From Bacteroidota bacterium (lineage in GTDB: Bacteria; Bacteroidota; Bacteroidia; Chitinophagales; Saprospiraceae): 64,000 bases of DNA. Under the pieces are notes generated by a model, which saw only the letters and a program-made list of their open reading frames with translations, had not been told where the DNA came from and did no database searches. The first letter of the stretch is position 1. Each line of letters begins with the position of its first letter. Shown here in pieces: positions 33,971-42,999 of the stretch. Where the stretch lies: contig JAAEZH010000008.1 of assembly GCA_018222965.1 (NCBI GenBank), positions 97,341 through 161,340 of the forward strand, in the 5' to 3' direction. The translations under genes were made by a program, and so were the position numbers.

Positions 33971-34005
33971 AAAAAAAGGCCCACCCAATTAACCAGGCGG
34001 ACCTT
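33971..34005 (-). terminator. Terminator after FAD oxidase gene
   Basis: On the minus strand GGTCCGCC...GGTGGGCC followed by TTTTTTT, 24 bases after the oxidase stop. The stem includes G-T pairs. Confidence 0.7.
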
Positions 34006-34028
34006 CTACATTCTACATTCCTACCCAA

Positions 34029-35735
34029 CTATCGGCCAATTCCCTGAGTTACGCGAAGGGTATTCGGTGCTTTGGTTCCTTCTGGTACCACGTGCGGTTT
34101 CAATCCGCTGATCAGGTTAACGACATGTTCGGCAGACATCATGGCTCCTTCCTGCCAGCCCGGCAAAGTGGAAGCCTGATCACCGACGATGTAAAAGCGG
34201 CGGTCTGGTAAAAGGATGCGTTCGTAGTCTGCATCATCGTGCACATTTTCACCCCAGCTGGGCCAGGCACCTCCTGCATAAGGGATGTTTTGCCAGGCGA
34301 TCGACAGTCCTAATTGGGTAGGGACAATGCTGTTATCCCGAAATTCCGGATGTAACCTGGCGCCTCCTGCTTTGGCTCTTCGCAATCTTTCATCAAGACT
34401 TAGCTCGCCAAATTCGGTCGCATTTTTTCCGTGGATGTATGCTCCCGTAAGCGTGCCCTTTTGTGTGAAGTAATCATTGGAAGGATACCAAATCTGCTCG
34501 ATAATGTCATCGGTCCAGCTAATGCCTCCATAGATCTGGTATTTATTCGATTCCCAGAATCGGGTATTGCACTGCCAACCCACCTTACAGGAATCGTCAA
34601 AGGTGGTTCGTTCTACCGCCAGTTTGAAATCATCGGCAAAGTTATTGTCGATCTCATTTAGTATCGGACAAGGAATATTGCTGACACAATAATCAGCCGA
34701 TTTTTGCCGCTCCGTGTTGCCATCTTTATAAGTGACAGTGACGGAATTTTCCCCGGTTTCCACACCAGTGATGGGGGCATTATAGGTGATCAGGTGGCCC
34801 ACTTTCCGGAGGAAACCTTCTACAATTTTGTCCATCCCGCCTACTGGCTGGAACAAGGTAGGTTGCCACTCAAATTCCATCGGGTCGTAAAAGCTGTTTT
34901 CCCAGAATTCAGAATTTAACAAGGTTTCCAGCGGATTCACCTCTGGTGCTTCACAATTGTAAAATACGTTGGGTGTGGGATTTCCATCCGGGTCTGGGCC
35001 ACAACCATCTCTGGTAGTTCCCTGGTACTTGAGTTGGCCCTTTCGATCTTTGGTTTCTTTCAGCGAACCAAACTGCTTTAAGAGGCTCATCAATTTTCCC
35101 CGGTCCTCTTTATTCAGTTCTTTATCCAGAGCACCCTGGCTAACGGCTTTGGCCAGTAGCTCGGAAATATATCCGCGCGTATCGTTTTGGAGTTTCCGGT
35201 ATATCTGGGGGCTTTGATCGGCCCCCTTGCTGGTTTGAAACAAATTACCGGTTGTATTCATCAAATAGGGCTCCAGTGCAACATTCAATTCCTGGCAATA
35301 ATTCAAAACGCGACGGTGGTGATAAGGCAACCTTCCCGGCCCCATGTTCATGTAAAGACCACTGTCGAATTTGCACTCCTGATAAGTCGTTCCATGTGCT
35401 TTGCTTTCTTCGATAACCACTTCTCCCCTTCTGGCTGTGTGGTTGCGGCCACCTGCCCGGGCACTGGCCTCCAGAATTTCTACGCGATATCCGGCTTTTG
35501 AGAGGATATAAGCTGTGGTTAATCCACCAATACCGGCTCCCAAAACCAGAACCGATTTCCCGAGGCCGTGTCTGCTGCTTAATTCCGGCGGACCTTCCCA
35601 GTCATCCGGTATAGCGACCATATTCATGGCAACCATAGTTTCGTACAGTGCAGCGGCTCCACCAATCAGTCCTACCTGAGTAAGGAACTTTCTGCGCGAC
35701 CAGCCTTTATTCCATTTTTGTGTGGTTTTGGACAT
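34029..35735 (-). CDS. Tat-exported flavin amine oxidase-like protein
   Basis: 568 residues. Twin-arginine signal (SRRKFLTQVGLIGGAAALYE). FAD-binding Rossmann motif VLVLGAGIGGLTTAYILSKAGYRVEILEASARAGGR at about 60-95, the GG doublet/R motif of the amine-oxidase/phytoene-desaturase superfamily. The C-terminal FAD-contact motif RFYIVGDQASTLPGWQEGAMMSAEHVV is also typical. Likely oxidises an amine or amino acid in the periplasm, passing electrons to a partner rather than only to O2. It is the last gene of a three-gene minus-strand cassette; 65 bases separate it from the monoheme protein. Substrate unknown. Confidence 0.9.
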   Translation of the reverse strand: MSKTTQKWNKGWSRRKFLTQVGLIGGAAALYETMVAMNMVAIPDDWEGPPELSSRHGLGKSVLVLGAGIGGLTTAYILSKAGYRVEILEASARAGGRNHTARRGEVVIEESKAHGTTYQECKFDSGLYMNMGPGRLPYHHRRVLNYCQELNVALEPYLMNTTGNLFQTSKGADQSPQIYRKLQNDTRGYISELLAKAVSQGALDKELNKEDRGKLMSLLKQFGSLKETKDRKGQLKYQGTTRDGCGPDPDGNPTPNVFYNCEAPEVNPLETLLNSEFWENSFYDPMEFEWQPTLFQPVGGMDKIVEGFLRKVGHLITYNAPITGVETGENSVTVTYKDGNTERQKSADYCVSNIPCPILNEIDNNFADDFKLAVERTTFDDSCKVGWQCNTRFWESNKYQIYGGISWTDDIIEQIWYPSNDYFTQKGTLTGAYIHGKNATEFGELSLDERLRRAKAGGARLHPEFRDNSIVPTQLGLSIAWQNIPYAGGAWPSWGENVHDDADYERILLPDRRFYIVGDQASTLPGWQEGAMMSAEHVVNLISGLKPHVVPEGTKAPNTLRVTQGIGR

Positions 35736-35800
35736 AATATTGGATTTTAGAATGTTAGAAAAAAAGCCCCAAAGGCCATGCCTTCAGGACTTTTAATATT

Positions 35801-37219
35801 TTACTTATCCGAGGATTTACCCGGATAGTTGGCAAATTCAAAAACAAAGCTGAAATCAGAAGCAAAGCCTGGTTTTTTATCCTGTGGCACCGGGGCAATA
35901 CTTGCTCCCTGATGGCAGTTGAAACAAGTCAATTCCTGCACATAAGTTTCAGCCGTGGTATTGGCCATCGGGATAAGGGGTTGCATGGAGCGCACCTGCT
36001 GAGGCGACTTATTTGAGGCATTATTGTAGGGTGTAGTGGACCAGATCATATTGATCAACTGATAATTCTGCCACACAGAGCCCTCAAAATGGGCCTTGAT
36101 ATACGCCTGTAGTTGGTCGTTTACAGCCTGAGCATCTGAATCAATTGGAATTACCCGGCTAACCTGCTGAGGTACCGGACCGGCTCCCTGACACAAATAA
36201 TAGGGAGGAGAAACGTTTATAGAATCACAGGAAACCGTTACCGCTTTCGCATCCTTGTTTTGGCCACAATTGGCCGGCACTTCTACGATTTGATCCTGGC
36301 AATTTTCGTTGTAAAAATTCCAGGGTCCCTGATCGTCTTCACTCTCTTTTACATTATCGACATGCTCAAAGGTAGCCCAGAACCAGGTTGGCTGGCTTTC
36401 CGTTTTATGGATGATGTGCAGTCCGACTAATGCCACCGTACTCAATTTCGTATCCCCGGTGGCCGGATCAACCAACACCGCTTTTGAAAGTTTGTAGCGA
36501 TTCCATTTGTCGGTATTATCCGGATCGGTCACTTCCAGCCAGGCTGCCTTTAGCTCCATCGCTCCGGTTTGACTGGCATCTCCGGAAGGCAAGTCTATTC
36601 GATTACCGGCACTGACAAAATCGTACTGTTTTTCTGCATTGTAAAACTCATTTTCTACGATGTAATCGTACTCGTCTTTATTGACCAGTACCTCATACCA
36701 GACATTGGTGCCGTTTTGAGCCCCCAGCCAATTGGGCGCATTAAATGGAGCAGCCTGTCCGGTTTCGTCGAGTATTTGAGCATCAGAATTAAACTTACTG
36801 GAATGCATCAGCAACTTGGTTCCTTCCGGATGTCCTTCCATTAAATCGGATTTGTGTGCCGGCGCTTTGGTATTGCTTCCCCAGGCAGGTGGAGCACTTC
36901 CATCGGGAGTCATTAGTACTTCCCGGGTCATATAGGTTTCCCATTGCACCGGATTGGTGTCGCCGGGGGCGCCAAATTCCGCGCCGGCCTCCGTCGGCCA
37001 GTTGAGGGCTATAAATTCCCACCAGGCAAAACAGTCGGCCTGTGTTTGGCCGGTTACCAGTTTATTGTCTCCCGGAATCGCATCCGAAAATTCAATGGCA
37101 ATTAAGGTGCCGCAGGCACAGGTTTTTGCTTCACCTGAAGTATCACTATCTGTCGAAGCCAGAATAGCAATGCTTACCATGAGGATGAAGGCAATCTTAT
37201 ATATCAGGTTCTTTTTCAT
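35801..37219 (-). CDS. Monoheme cytochrome c-family protein
   Basis: 472 residues. Signal peptide (LIYKIAFILMVSIAILAS). A large globular region (about 35-420) with FAWWEFIALNWPTEAG, MELKAAWLEVTD, VALVGLHIIHKTESQPTWFWATFEHVDN, typical of a poorly described cytochrome-c-family group. One CxxCH heme site is near the C-terminus (LTCFNCHQGASIAP). Four-plus extra Cys residues. Probably a periplasmic electron acceptor for the FAD oxidase encoded next. Its start lies 2 bases after the stop of the upstream lipoprotein gene. Confidence 0.88.
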   Translation of the reverse strand: MKKNLIYKIAFILMVSIAILASTDSDTSGEAKTCACGTLIAIEFSDAIPGDNKLVTGQTQADCFAWWEFIALNWPTEAGAEFGAPGDTNPVQWETYMTREVLMTPDGSAPPAWGSNTKAPAHKSDLMEGHPEGTKLLMHSSKFNSDAQILDETGQAAPFNAPNWLGAQNGTNVWYEVLVNKDEYDYIVENEFYNAEKQYDFVSAGNRIDLPSGDASQTGAMELKAAWLEVTDPDNTDKWNRYKLSKAVLVDPATGDTKLSTVALVGLHIIHKTESQPTWFWATFEHVDNVKESEDDQGPWNFYNENCQDQIVEVPANCGQNKDAKAVTVSCDSINVSPPYYLCQGAGPVPQQVSRVIPIDSDAQAVNDQLQAYIKAHFEGSVWQNYQLINMIWSTTPYNNASNKSPQQVRSMQPLIPMANTTAETYVQELTCFNCHQGASIAPVPQDKKPGFASDFSFVFEFANYPGKSSDK

Positions 37220-37221
37220 GA

Positions 37222-38976
37222 TTATTGGTTTATGGATTCCACAACGTGAAGGAGAGCCGGCATAGCCGGGCCAGGGGTTTGCCCCTGAGCACTAAGCTGT
37301 ACGCCATACGTACCTGGTGCTACATCTTCCCCGACATTCACCGAAAGGTAAAGCGCGGTAGAACCAGAAGGGTAAGAATTGCCCGGAATGGCATAGGAAA
37401 CGGTATCAGACTTCACATAGGAAGCAGTGATCCCGCCATCGGTAAAACTAATTTGAGGATCACCAGTCGTTAAATCAATTTGATCCGTGGTCAACACCAT
37501 ACCTACATTCTGGCTGCCCGGTGTTACTTTGGGAGCAATGTAGGTGCTGTTGCTCAAGAGATTCATGTATTGCTTCATTGGGTTGGGCACCTCAGTAGCA
37601 TGCATGGCATCAAATATACTTTCGTGGAATAACTGCTGCGGGTCTGGTGTGGGAGAAGCAGGATTTCCGGCACAATCTTCTACAGTTGGAGCGGCATCCG
37701 GAATGGCACTGGCCACAATCTGCATGTTGTAAGTGGCAGCAATCTGGCTTCCCCATTTTATGGGTTCTCCTGCAATGGTGATATCACTTACTGTATATCC
37801 TTTGTCTGCAGGTACTTCAAATTTGGCATGCAGAATATAATTACCGGGCAGGCTTACGCCATACTCGTTTTCGGTCGTCACCTTTCCCCGAACGATCGTC
37901 CAGAACTCCGAAGCATCGGTCCCGTCCGGTGTTTTGTACTGACTGAAATTCGGCATTTGAATGTACAGTCCGGGGGGATTCGTTAGTGTCACCTTATAAC
38001 CCGCTTCTACTACCCGGTTTACCGAGCCGCCAATATGTGGATCGCTGTTTCGGAAATCCTGTCCAAATACGCCGCAACAAATCAGGGTCTGCTCGTTGGC
38101 ATTGCCCGAAGTACGTTGAATCGTACTGGAAGTAGCCAGTCCGATCTCCGTCTGCAGGGTATTTGGAGTACTGGTCAGGTGCATCGCACCGCCGGATCCA
38201 CTGTTGAATTTATTGAGCGGGTTGTAAGCGGGGCGACCCGTTGAAGGATCAATGACCGGATTTCCGGAAGCGTCTTTCAGGATCAGATCATCCATGGTAA
38301 TCGTGGCATAATCCAGAGTAGATTGATAAATATCCAGGGCCCGATCCGGATCGATCATCCAAAGCGTATTCCAGTATTCCGGATTTTCGCAGGTAAAATC
38401 GATTCGTGTAATGTTGCCGGCTGCATCTTTTTGCACCGACCATTCCGAGTATTCGTCCTGAAATCCACGGGGACCATACGGACCAAAAACCATGGTCTTT
38501 CCATTGTCCATATTACAAGGATCAGCCGGAATTGGAGGCGGTTCACTGCCATCAATTTTCAATCCCGTATCTGAAATAGAAAATTGCTCATCTTCGGAGA
38601 GGTCTGCAAAATAAAAGGCCACCCGGCCGGGCAAGGCTCCCCAAATGATACTTGCGATGGCCGCTGAATCATATCCCGGGGTGTATGCCGGATTGAAGTA
38701 ATGGGTAATGTCATCCATATTGGTGGCATTCCAGGGGTCTCCCAATTGGCCTTGTGCTGTAAATCCGTTGAGGTTTACATTCCACAAATCCAGCAGGGCT
38801 TCCTGCTTGGCATTGTCATCCGGAAAATCCATTTGAAAAGCCGGAGGCATAAATCTGAAATCTGAATCGGAGGTGGGTATATCGGTTTCGGTCTGTTCGC
38901 ATCCCCAGCCCAAAAGGACTATGAGGCATACCATACACGACCAACCAATTCCCGGAGCAAAAGAGAAAAGTCTCAT
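37222..38976 (-). CDS. Large lipoprotein, first gene of oxidase cassette
   Basis: 584 residues. Signal ending in LLGWGC (lipobox-like, Cys near 26) and an acidic linker (EQTETDIPTSDSDF). The mature protein has no family I recognise. Visible segments include FQMDFPDDNAKQEALLDLWNVNL, WGALPGRVAFYFADLSEDEQFS, DNGKTMVFGPYGPRGFQDEYSEW, CENPEYWNTLWMIDP, EQTLICCGVFGQDFR, and a beta-rich C-terminus with VGEDVAPGTYGVQLSA. It reads like a periplasmic partner or structural subunit of the FAD/heme proteins downstream. It is the head of the cassette, 2 bases before the heme protein. Confidence 0.82.
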   Translation of the reverse strand: MRLFSFAPGIGWSCMVCLIVLLGWGCEQTETDIPTSDSDFRFMPPAFQMDFPDDNAKQEALLDLWNVNLNGFTAQGQLGDPWNATNMDDITHYFNPAYTPGYDSAAIASIIWGALPGRVAFYFADLSEDEQFSISDTGLKIDGSEPPPIPADPCNMDNGKTMVFGPYGPRGFQDEYSEWSVQKDAAGNITRIDFTCENPEYWNTLWMIDPDRALDIYQSTLDYATITMDDLILKDASGNPVIDPSTGRPAYNPLNKFNSGSGGAMHLTSTPNTLQTEIGLATSSTIQRTSGNANEQTLICCGVFGQDFRNSDPHIGGSVNRVVEAGYKVTLTNPPGLYIQMPNFSQYKTPDGTDASEFWTIVRGKVTTENEYGVSLPGNYILHAKFEVPADKGYTVSDITIAGEPIKWGSQIAATYNMQIVASAIPDAAPTVEDCAGNPASPTPDPQQLFHESIFDAMHATEVPNPMKQYMNLLSNSTYIAPKVTPGSQNVGMVLTTDQIDLTTGDPQISFTDGGITASYVKSDTVSYAIPGNSYPSGSTALYLSVNVGEDVAPGTYGVQLSAQGQTPGPAMPALLHVVESINQ

Positions 38977-39172
38977 GATGTTGGTTTAAGGTGAAAAAGT
39001 GTGTTTCGGTGAAACAGTTGCTGGTAAGTAATGTGGGGGATTATCTGTTTTCTTTTGGAGCAGTGCGTAATTCTATCTTAAGATATTCAATTATCTTCCA
39101 CCATTCATCAAATCCCGCTAAGAAGGGGTATTTTTACCTGATAAAACAGAAATAATTACCACAGCTCTTTTC

Positions 39173-39469
39173 ATGGATAACCAGAAAAACAGGCCCGGAT
39201 TCCTCCCGGCTGATATTGTTCGCTTTGTATCTCCACAGGTTTTACAACGCGCCAGCCAATATGTACAGGAGAAACGAGTGGGTAAATGGATTCTCGAAGG
39301 TTCAGCCTGGAAATGCCGGGTGGAGGGCCGTGATATCTATGAGGTGATCCTCTTCAGCCGGGATGGAAAGATAAATGGATGGGATTGCTCCTGCCCTTTT
39401 GAACAAGAGGCAATATGCAAACACGTGGCAGCCGCTGTTTTATGCTTTCCGGGAGTCACCAAAGAATAA
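39173..39469 (+). CDS. Small SWIM zinc-finger protein
   Basis: 98 residues, cytoplasmic. Nearly the whole protein is a SWIM domain: a lead-in helix FVSPQVLQRASQYVQEKRVGKW, strands WKCRVEGRDIYEVILFSRDGKI, then the metal motif CSCPFEQEAICKHVAAAVL (CxC...CxH). SWIM fingers bind zinc and act in DNA or protein contacts. It lacks the helicase or lyase domains fused in larger SWIM proteins. It stands alone, 125 bases before the thioredoxin-like gene. Confidence 0.9.
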   Translation: MDNQKNRPGFLPADIVRFVSPQVLQRASQYVQEKRVGKWILEGSAWKCRVEGRDIYEVILFSRDGKINGWDCSCPFEQEAICKHVAAAVLCFPGVTKE

Positions 39470-39593
39470 TTGACAGGCTAAACTTTATTTAATCTCTTCG
39501 GGTTTTCTTCTTAGAATTTGTTGGGAATTTGCTTTTGGAGCGAGTGCAGCCCAAAGGGTAAAATCCGAACAAACTTTTAAATACTTACTGAAA

Positions 39594-40748
39594 ATGATCC
39601 AAGCTGCATACACTCTACTTGCTTTTGCATTTGTTCTTTTTTCCTGCGCACCGAATGATGTTGCTGAAGAAACAAAAGCAGAAAATCCGGATTCAAATGC
39701 CTATCACATTTCCGGAATCATTGAGAATCATCCCGAAGGTGCTCCGGTCTTTTTATCGGTTTTCAACCCCATAACACAAGAAAAAACAGCCCTGGATACA
39801 GCAGAAATCGCCTCAGACGGAAGCTATTCGCTGGCGTTTGAATTTACAGAACCAGATTTGTTTCAGGTCAATTTCTTCCGAAAACAAAGTGTCATGCTTG
39901 CTATTGATGAGGGGCAAAATGACATCAAATTAAATGTGAGCGGCACGCGAAACGGAACCGTAGAGATCAGTGGTTCGGAAGATTCTCAAAAGTTGCTCGC
40001 CTACGACAATTTTCGGGCAGAATCCTTCAACCGTCTGGTGCGCCCTGCCAATGATGTTATGCGGGCAGCCACGCAGGTAGGTCACGAGCAGGGCAAGATC
40101 GATGCCGTGGTTGATTATAGCAAAAAGAGCGAAATACATCGCCGCGAGCTCATTGACTTTACGCAGGAAAACATCGGTACTTCCATTGCGCTTTACGGCA
40201 CCGCATTACGATGGACGGGCGATGATCAGACTGAAAAACTGGATCAGCTTGTTTCCGCTTTCGCGAATGTGCATCCGGATCTGAAGATGACCCAAGTCAT
40301 GCGCGAGAAAGTAGATCGCTACAAAAAAACAGCCATTGGAGCCAAAGCACCCGAGATTGAGCTGCCGAATCCGGAAGGAGAACTTACCTCCCTTTACGAT
40401 AACCTCGGCACCTATACACTCATCGATTTCTGGGCTTCCTGGTGTGGCCCCTGCCTGTTACAAATTCCGGATTTAAAAGCAGCAGAAATGGCTTTCGCCG
40501 AAAAAGGATTTAAGATTTTTGGGGTATCAGCCGATTCCAAGGAAGATCGCTGGATTTCGGCTATTGAAGAATACAAATTGCCCTGGCCCAATGTCTCCGA
40601 CCTCAAGGGATGGGGATCTGAAGCGGCCAATGCTTACAACGTAACTTTTCTGCCCAACAACTTTCTTCTTGATTCAGAAGGTAAGATTGTGGCAAAAAAC
40701 CTGCACAGCGCAGAACTGAACGGCTTGCTGGAGGAACTCTTAAAATAA
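39594..40748 (+). CDS. TlpA-like thiol-disulfide oxidoreductase lipoprotein
   Basis: 384 residues. Lipoprotein signal (LFSC, Cys18). DUF4369-type N-terminal beta domain at about 35-135 (HISGIIENHPEGAPVFLSVF), a helical linker, then a thioredoxin fold at about 245-384. The active site is WCGPC (283-287) in DFWASWCGPCLLQIP, with cis-Pro in TFLPNN. Periplasmic; likely reduces disulfides of envelope proteins or supports cytochrome maturation. This architecture is common in Bacteroidota. Confidence 0.93.
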   Translation: MIQAAYTLLAFAFVLFSCAPNDVAEETKAENPDSNAYHISGIIENHPEGAPVFLSVFNPITQEKTALDTAEIASDGSYSLAFEFTEPDLFQVNFFRKQSVMLAIDEGQNDIKLNVSGTRNGTVEISGSEDSQKLLAYDNFRAESFNRLVRPANDVMRAATQVGHEQGKIDAVVDYSKKSEIHRRELIDFTQENIGTSIALYGTALRWTGDDQTEKLDQLVSAFANVHPDLKMTQVMREKVDRYKKTAIGAKAPEIELPNPEGELTSLYDNLGTYTLIDFWASWCGPCLLQIPDLKAAEMAFAEKGFKIFGVSADSKEDRWISAIEEYKLPWPNVSDLKGWGSEAANAYNVTFLPNNFLLDSEGKIVAKNLHSAELNGLLEELLK

Positions 40749-40752
40749 CCCG

Positions 40753-41376
40753 CTAAACACTCTTTAACCAACCGGCAATACTCAGCCGGTATCGACTGTT
40801 GGAGGGCTTTACTTCATGCTCAAGTTTGTCGCTTTTGAAAAAAACGACTCTGCCTCCATGCGGAAATAAAGACTCCTCCTTTTCTGCATTCAGGTATAAC
40901 ACAATGTTTCCGCCGTCGGTATCCTTCCAATCATCATTGAGGTACATCACAAAGGAAAACTTACGTCCCTGATTGCTTTTAAATTGGTCCAGATGCCTTT
41001 TGTAAAAGCTACCCTGCTCGTAATAGGCATAGTGAAACTCAAAATCATTGATGGAGGTGTAGCAGGTCTGATTAAGGTAAGCTATAAAGGTTCTGACTTT
41101 TAAAATCCAGGCCTGCTCAAACAGATCGATGGTATCGTTCTCAATCCAACGAATCACATCCCCGCGGATGGTCGCATTTCGCTGAAAATCAAATTTGCGT
41201 CCCACACCGGCAGTGTACATTTCTCCGGCTTTGTGATGTCGCAAAATATTGGCCCGAAGGCCGGCAATTACTTCCTCATCGAGGAATTGGTCGCAAAATC
41301 CATAGCCTGCATCGAGCACGCCCTGGATAAGGAGCTCGAAACGCTCCTCTTCCGAAAACACTTGTTTCTCTGTCAT
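40753..41376 (-). CDS. 2OG-Fe(II) oxygenase, prolyl 4-hydroxylase-like
   Basis: 207 residues, cytoplasmic. Double-stranded beta-helix core with the iron triad HLDQF (His-x-Asp), the distal His in KLEHEVKP, and the 2-oxoglutarate Arg in SRYRLSIAGWL. The body has YYEQGSFYKRHLDQ, FSFVMYLNDDWKDTDGGNIVLY. It hydroxylates a protein or small molecule using 2-oxoglutarate and O2; substrate unknown. It converges on the thioredoxin-like gene with a 4-base gap. Confidence 0.93.
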   Translation of the reverse strand: MTEKQVFSEEERFELLIQGVLDAGYGFCDQFLDEEVIAGLRANILRHHKAGEMYTAGVGRKFDFQRNATIRGDVIRWIENDTIDLFEQAWILKVRTFIAYLNQTCYTSINDFEFHYAYYEQGSFYKRHLDQFKSNQGRKFSFVMYLNDDWKDTDGGNIVLYLNAEKEESLFPHGGRVVFFKSDKLEHEVKPSNSRYRLSIAGWLKSV

Positions 41377-42249
41377 TTGCTGTATAAACCATAAATAGAT
41401 TGACGAAGTTACGGCTTCTTTTTGGTTTGGAAATGGAATTTTGAAGGGGTTCCGTTGGTTCCGTTGGACTGCCCGCCTGCGCTCTGGCGAGCTTCGGCGG
41501 GTGGTTGAGGTCGCATCGACTTTGTTGCGTTAAACGTTGAACGGGATGTTTCTATTCCTGGAATAACGGGTTTCCCGATAAACGCTGAACGCTTCCCGAT
41601 ACACGCCCAACGATTTCCGTTTAAGTGAAAATTAATACCTAAGAAATAGAAATTCAAAATTTTACATTTTACATTTCACATTCTTCTCCCTCCCTGTGTC
41701 CCTCCCTCAGAGCGGGAGGGAAGCGTATTCTGAATATTTTGTTTCGGTAAATTTTGCTCCACCTCTGGAGGGGGAGCTGTCCGCTGAAAGCGGGCTGAGG
41801 GGGAGAGCATTTTAGAATGTAAACGTAGTGTCACATAAACTTAAGGACAAAACCAGGTGCCGCACCTACTGCGCTTAAAGTAAATCCGATATTTTTTGTT
41901 ACAAAGCGGTGCCTCTTCTGGAGGCTCCAGAGGAGTCAAACCTTTGTAGCATTTTTTGCGATTTTGATGGTAAGCTCCAGCGGAGCGACACCAATTCGTA
42001 GTTCCTGTTTTGACTCGAAGATTGGGTGCTAGTACATTTAGCGTTTAGCGGTATAATGCTTCCTGCGAAATTTCAAAATTTCCATTTCCGATCCACGATA
42101 AACGCTGAACGAGTTATCCTTTTCATTAAAAACTAAGAATTATAAATTAAAAATTCTCCCTTTAAAATTCAGCATTAAAAAAAAGGGCCTCCGCTTTAGA
42201 CGGAAGACCCCATTTTGTTGGTAATTCGAAATGCTTTTATAATACGTCT
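41377..42249. other. Repeat-rich non-coding region, ~870 bp
   Basis: No credible gene. It is a mosaic of intergenic repeats: a partial copy of the 300-bp repeat (CCCGCC...GAGCTTCGGCGGG at 41471-41501 and the AAATTCAAAATT-type part at 41631-41700); CCCTCCC / GGGAGGG arms near 41697-41727; an AGCTGTCCGCTGAAAGCGGGCTGAGGGGGAG-type piece near 41788; GAGGCTCCAGAGGAG and GCTCCAGCGGAGCGACACC pieces (41920-41990); and repeated 'aacgctgaacg' words. A frame at 41409-41657 is made of this sequence. Confidence 0.7.
42175..42215 (-). terminator. Terminator after YceI gene
   Basis: On the minus strand GGGGTCTTCCG...CGGAGGCCC with one bulge, followed by TTTTTTTT, 35 bases after the YceI stop. Confidence 0.75.
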
Positions 42250-42780
42250 CTATTGCTTTACAAACTGTACGTCGATAACCAGTTTTACTTTGTCTGACAC
42301 GACCACGCTACCTGCTTCGGTAACGGCATTCCATTTCAAACCAAACTCTTTGCGGTTGATCGAACCGGAAAGTTCGAAACCGGCTTTGGTCTGACCGTAT
42401 GGATCGACAGCCACTCCGTTGAAGTCAACATCCAATTCAACCTCCTTCGTAATATCACGGATAGTCAGGTCTCCTACCAGTGTAGAACCATCAAAAGATT
42501 TTGACTTGAAAGTCATCTTAGGAAATTTCTCCGCATTGAAGAAGTCATCAGATTTTAAGTGGGCGTCGCGATCTGCGTTCTTGGTTTTAATGGAATCAAT
42601 ATCTACACTCACCTCAATAGAAGCATCCTTGAAAGTATCATCGGCAGCCTCCACGGTTGCATCAAAGTTTTCAAAGTGCCCGCGTACGGTGGAGATCATC
42701 ATGTGTTTTACACTAAATGACATCTCTGAGTGTGTAGGATCAATAGCCCATTTTGTCAAAACTTCGGTCTGTGTGCTCAT
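42250..42780 (-). CDS. YceI-family protein
   Basis: 176 residues, no signal peptide. It covers the full YceI lipocalin-like fold: WAIDPTHSEMSFSVKHMMISTVRGHFENFDATVEAAD, VSVDIDSIKTKNADRDAHLKSDDFFNAEKFPKMTFKS, LVGDLTIRDITKEVELDVDFNG, INRKEFGLKWNAVTEAGSVVVSDKVKLVIDVQF. YceI proteins bind isoprenoid or amphiphilic molecules and often respond to stress. Many Bacteroidota versions are cytoplasmic like this one. A 14-bp palindrome 37 bases upstream suggests repressor control. Confidence 0.95.
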   Translation of the reverse strand: MSTQTEVLTKWAIDPTHSEMSFSVKHMMISTVRGHFENFDATVEAADDTFKDASIEVSVDIDSIKTKNADRDAHLKSDDFFNAEKFPKMTFKSKSFDGSTLVGDLTIRDITKEVELDVDFNGVAVDPYGQTKAGFELSGSINRKEFGLKWNAVTEAGSVVVSDKVKLVIDVQFVKQ

Positions 42781-42816
42781 GTCAGTTATTTTTTAATTGC
42801 TTTGATATTCAAATTA

Positions 42817-42830
42817 GATGTATATACATC
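42817..42830. promoter_or_regulatory. Operator-like palindrome upstream of YceI gene
   Basis: Perfect 14-bp palindrome GATGTATATACATC, 37-50 bases before the YceI ATG. Shape and position fit a MarR-type repressor site, which often controls yceI genes in this phylum; inference, no MarR gene in the window. Confidence 0.45.
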
Positions 42831-42999
42831 AATTGAACACTACAAGTAAAATTGAGTTCAACGCAAGCTGCATTTTTTTTATTTTTTTTCGCCGAAAGGC
42901 AGGAAACCTTGATTTAGAGGTAACGATATGCCTCCTTTTGGAATATAAAAACACCTCAACCCAATCATTTCGACCTCAGTAAACCAAAAACCGAATCTT

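Noticed and set aside
41409..41657. 82-codon minus-strand frame in the repeat region
   Set aside because: Made of dispersed repeat words; composition does not look like protein.
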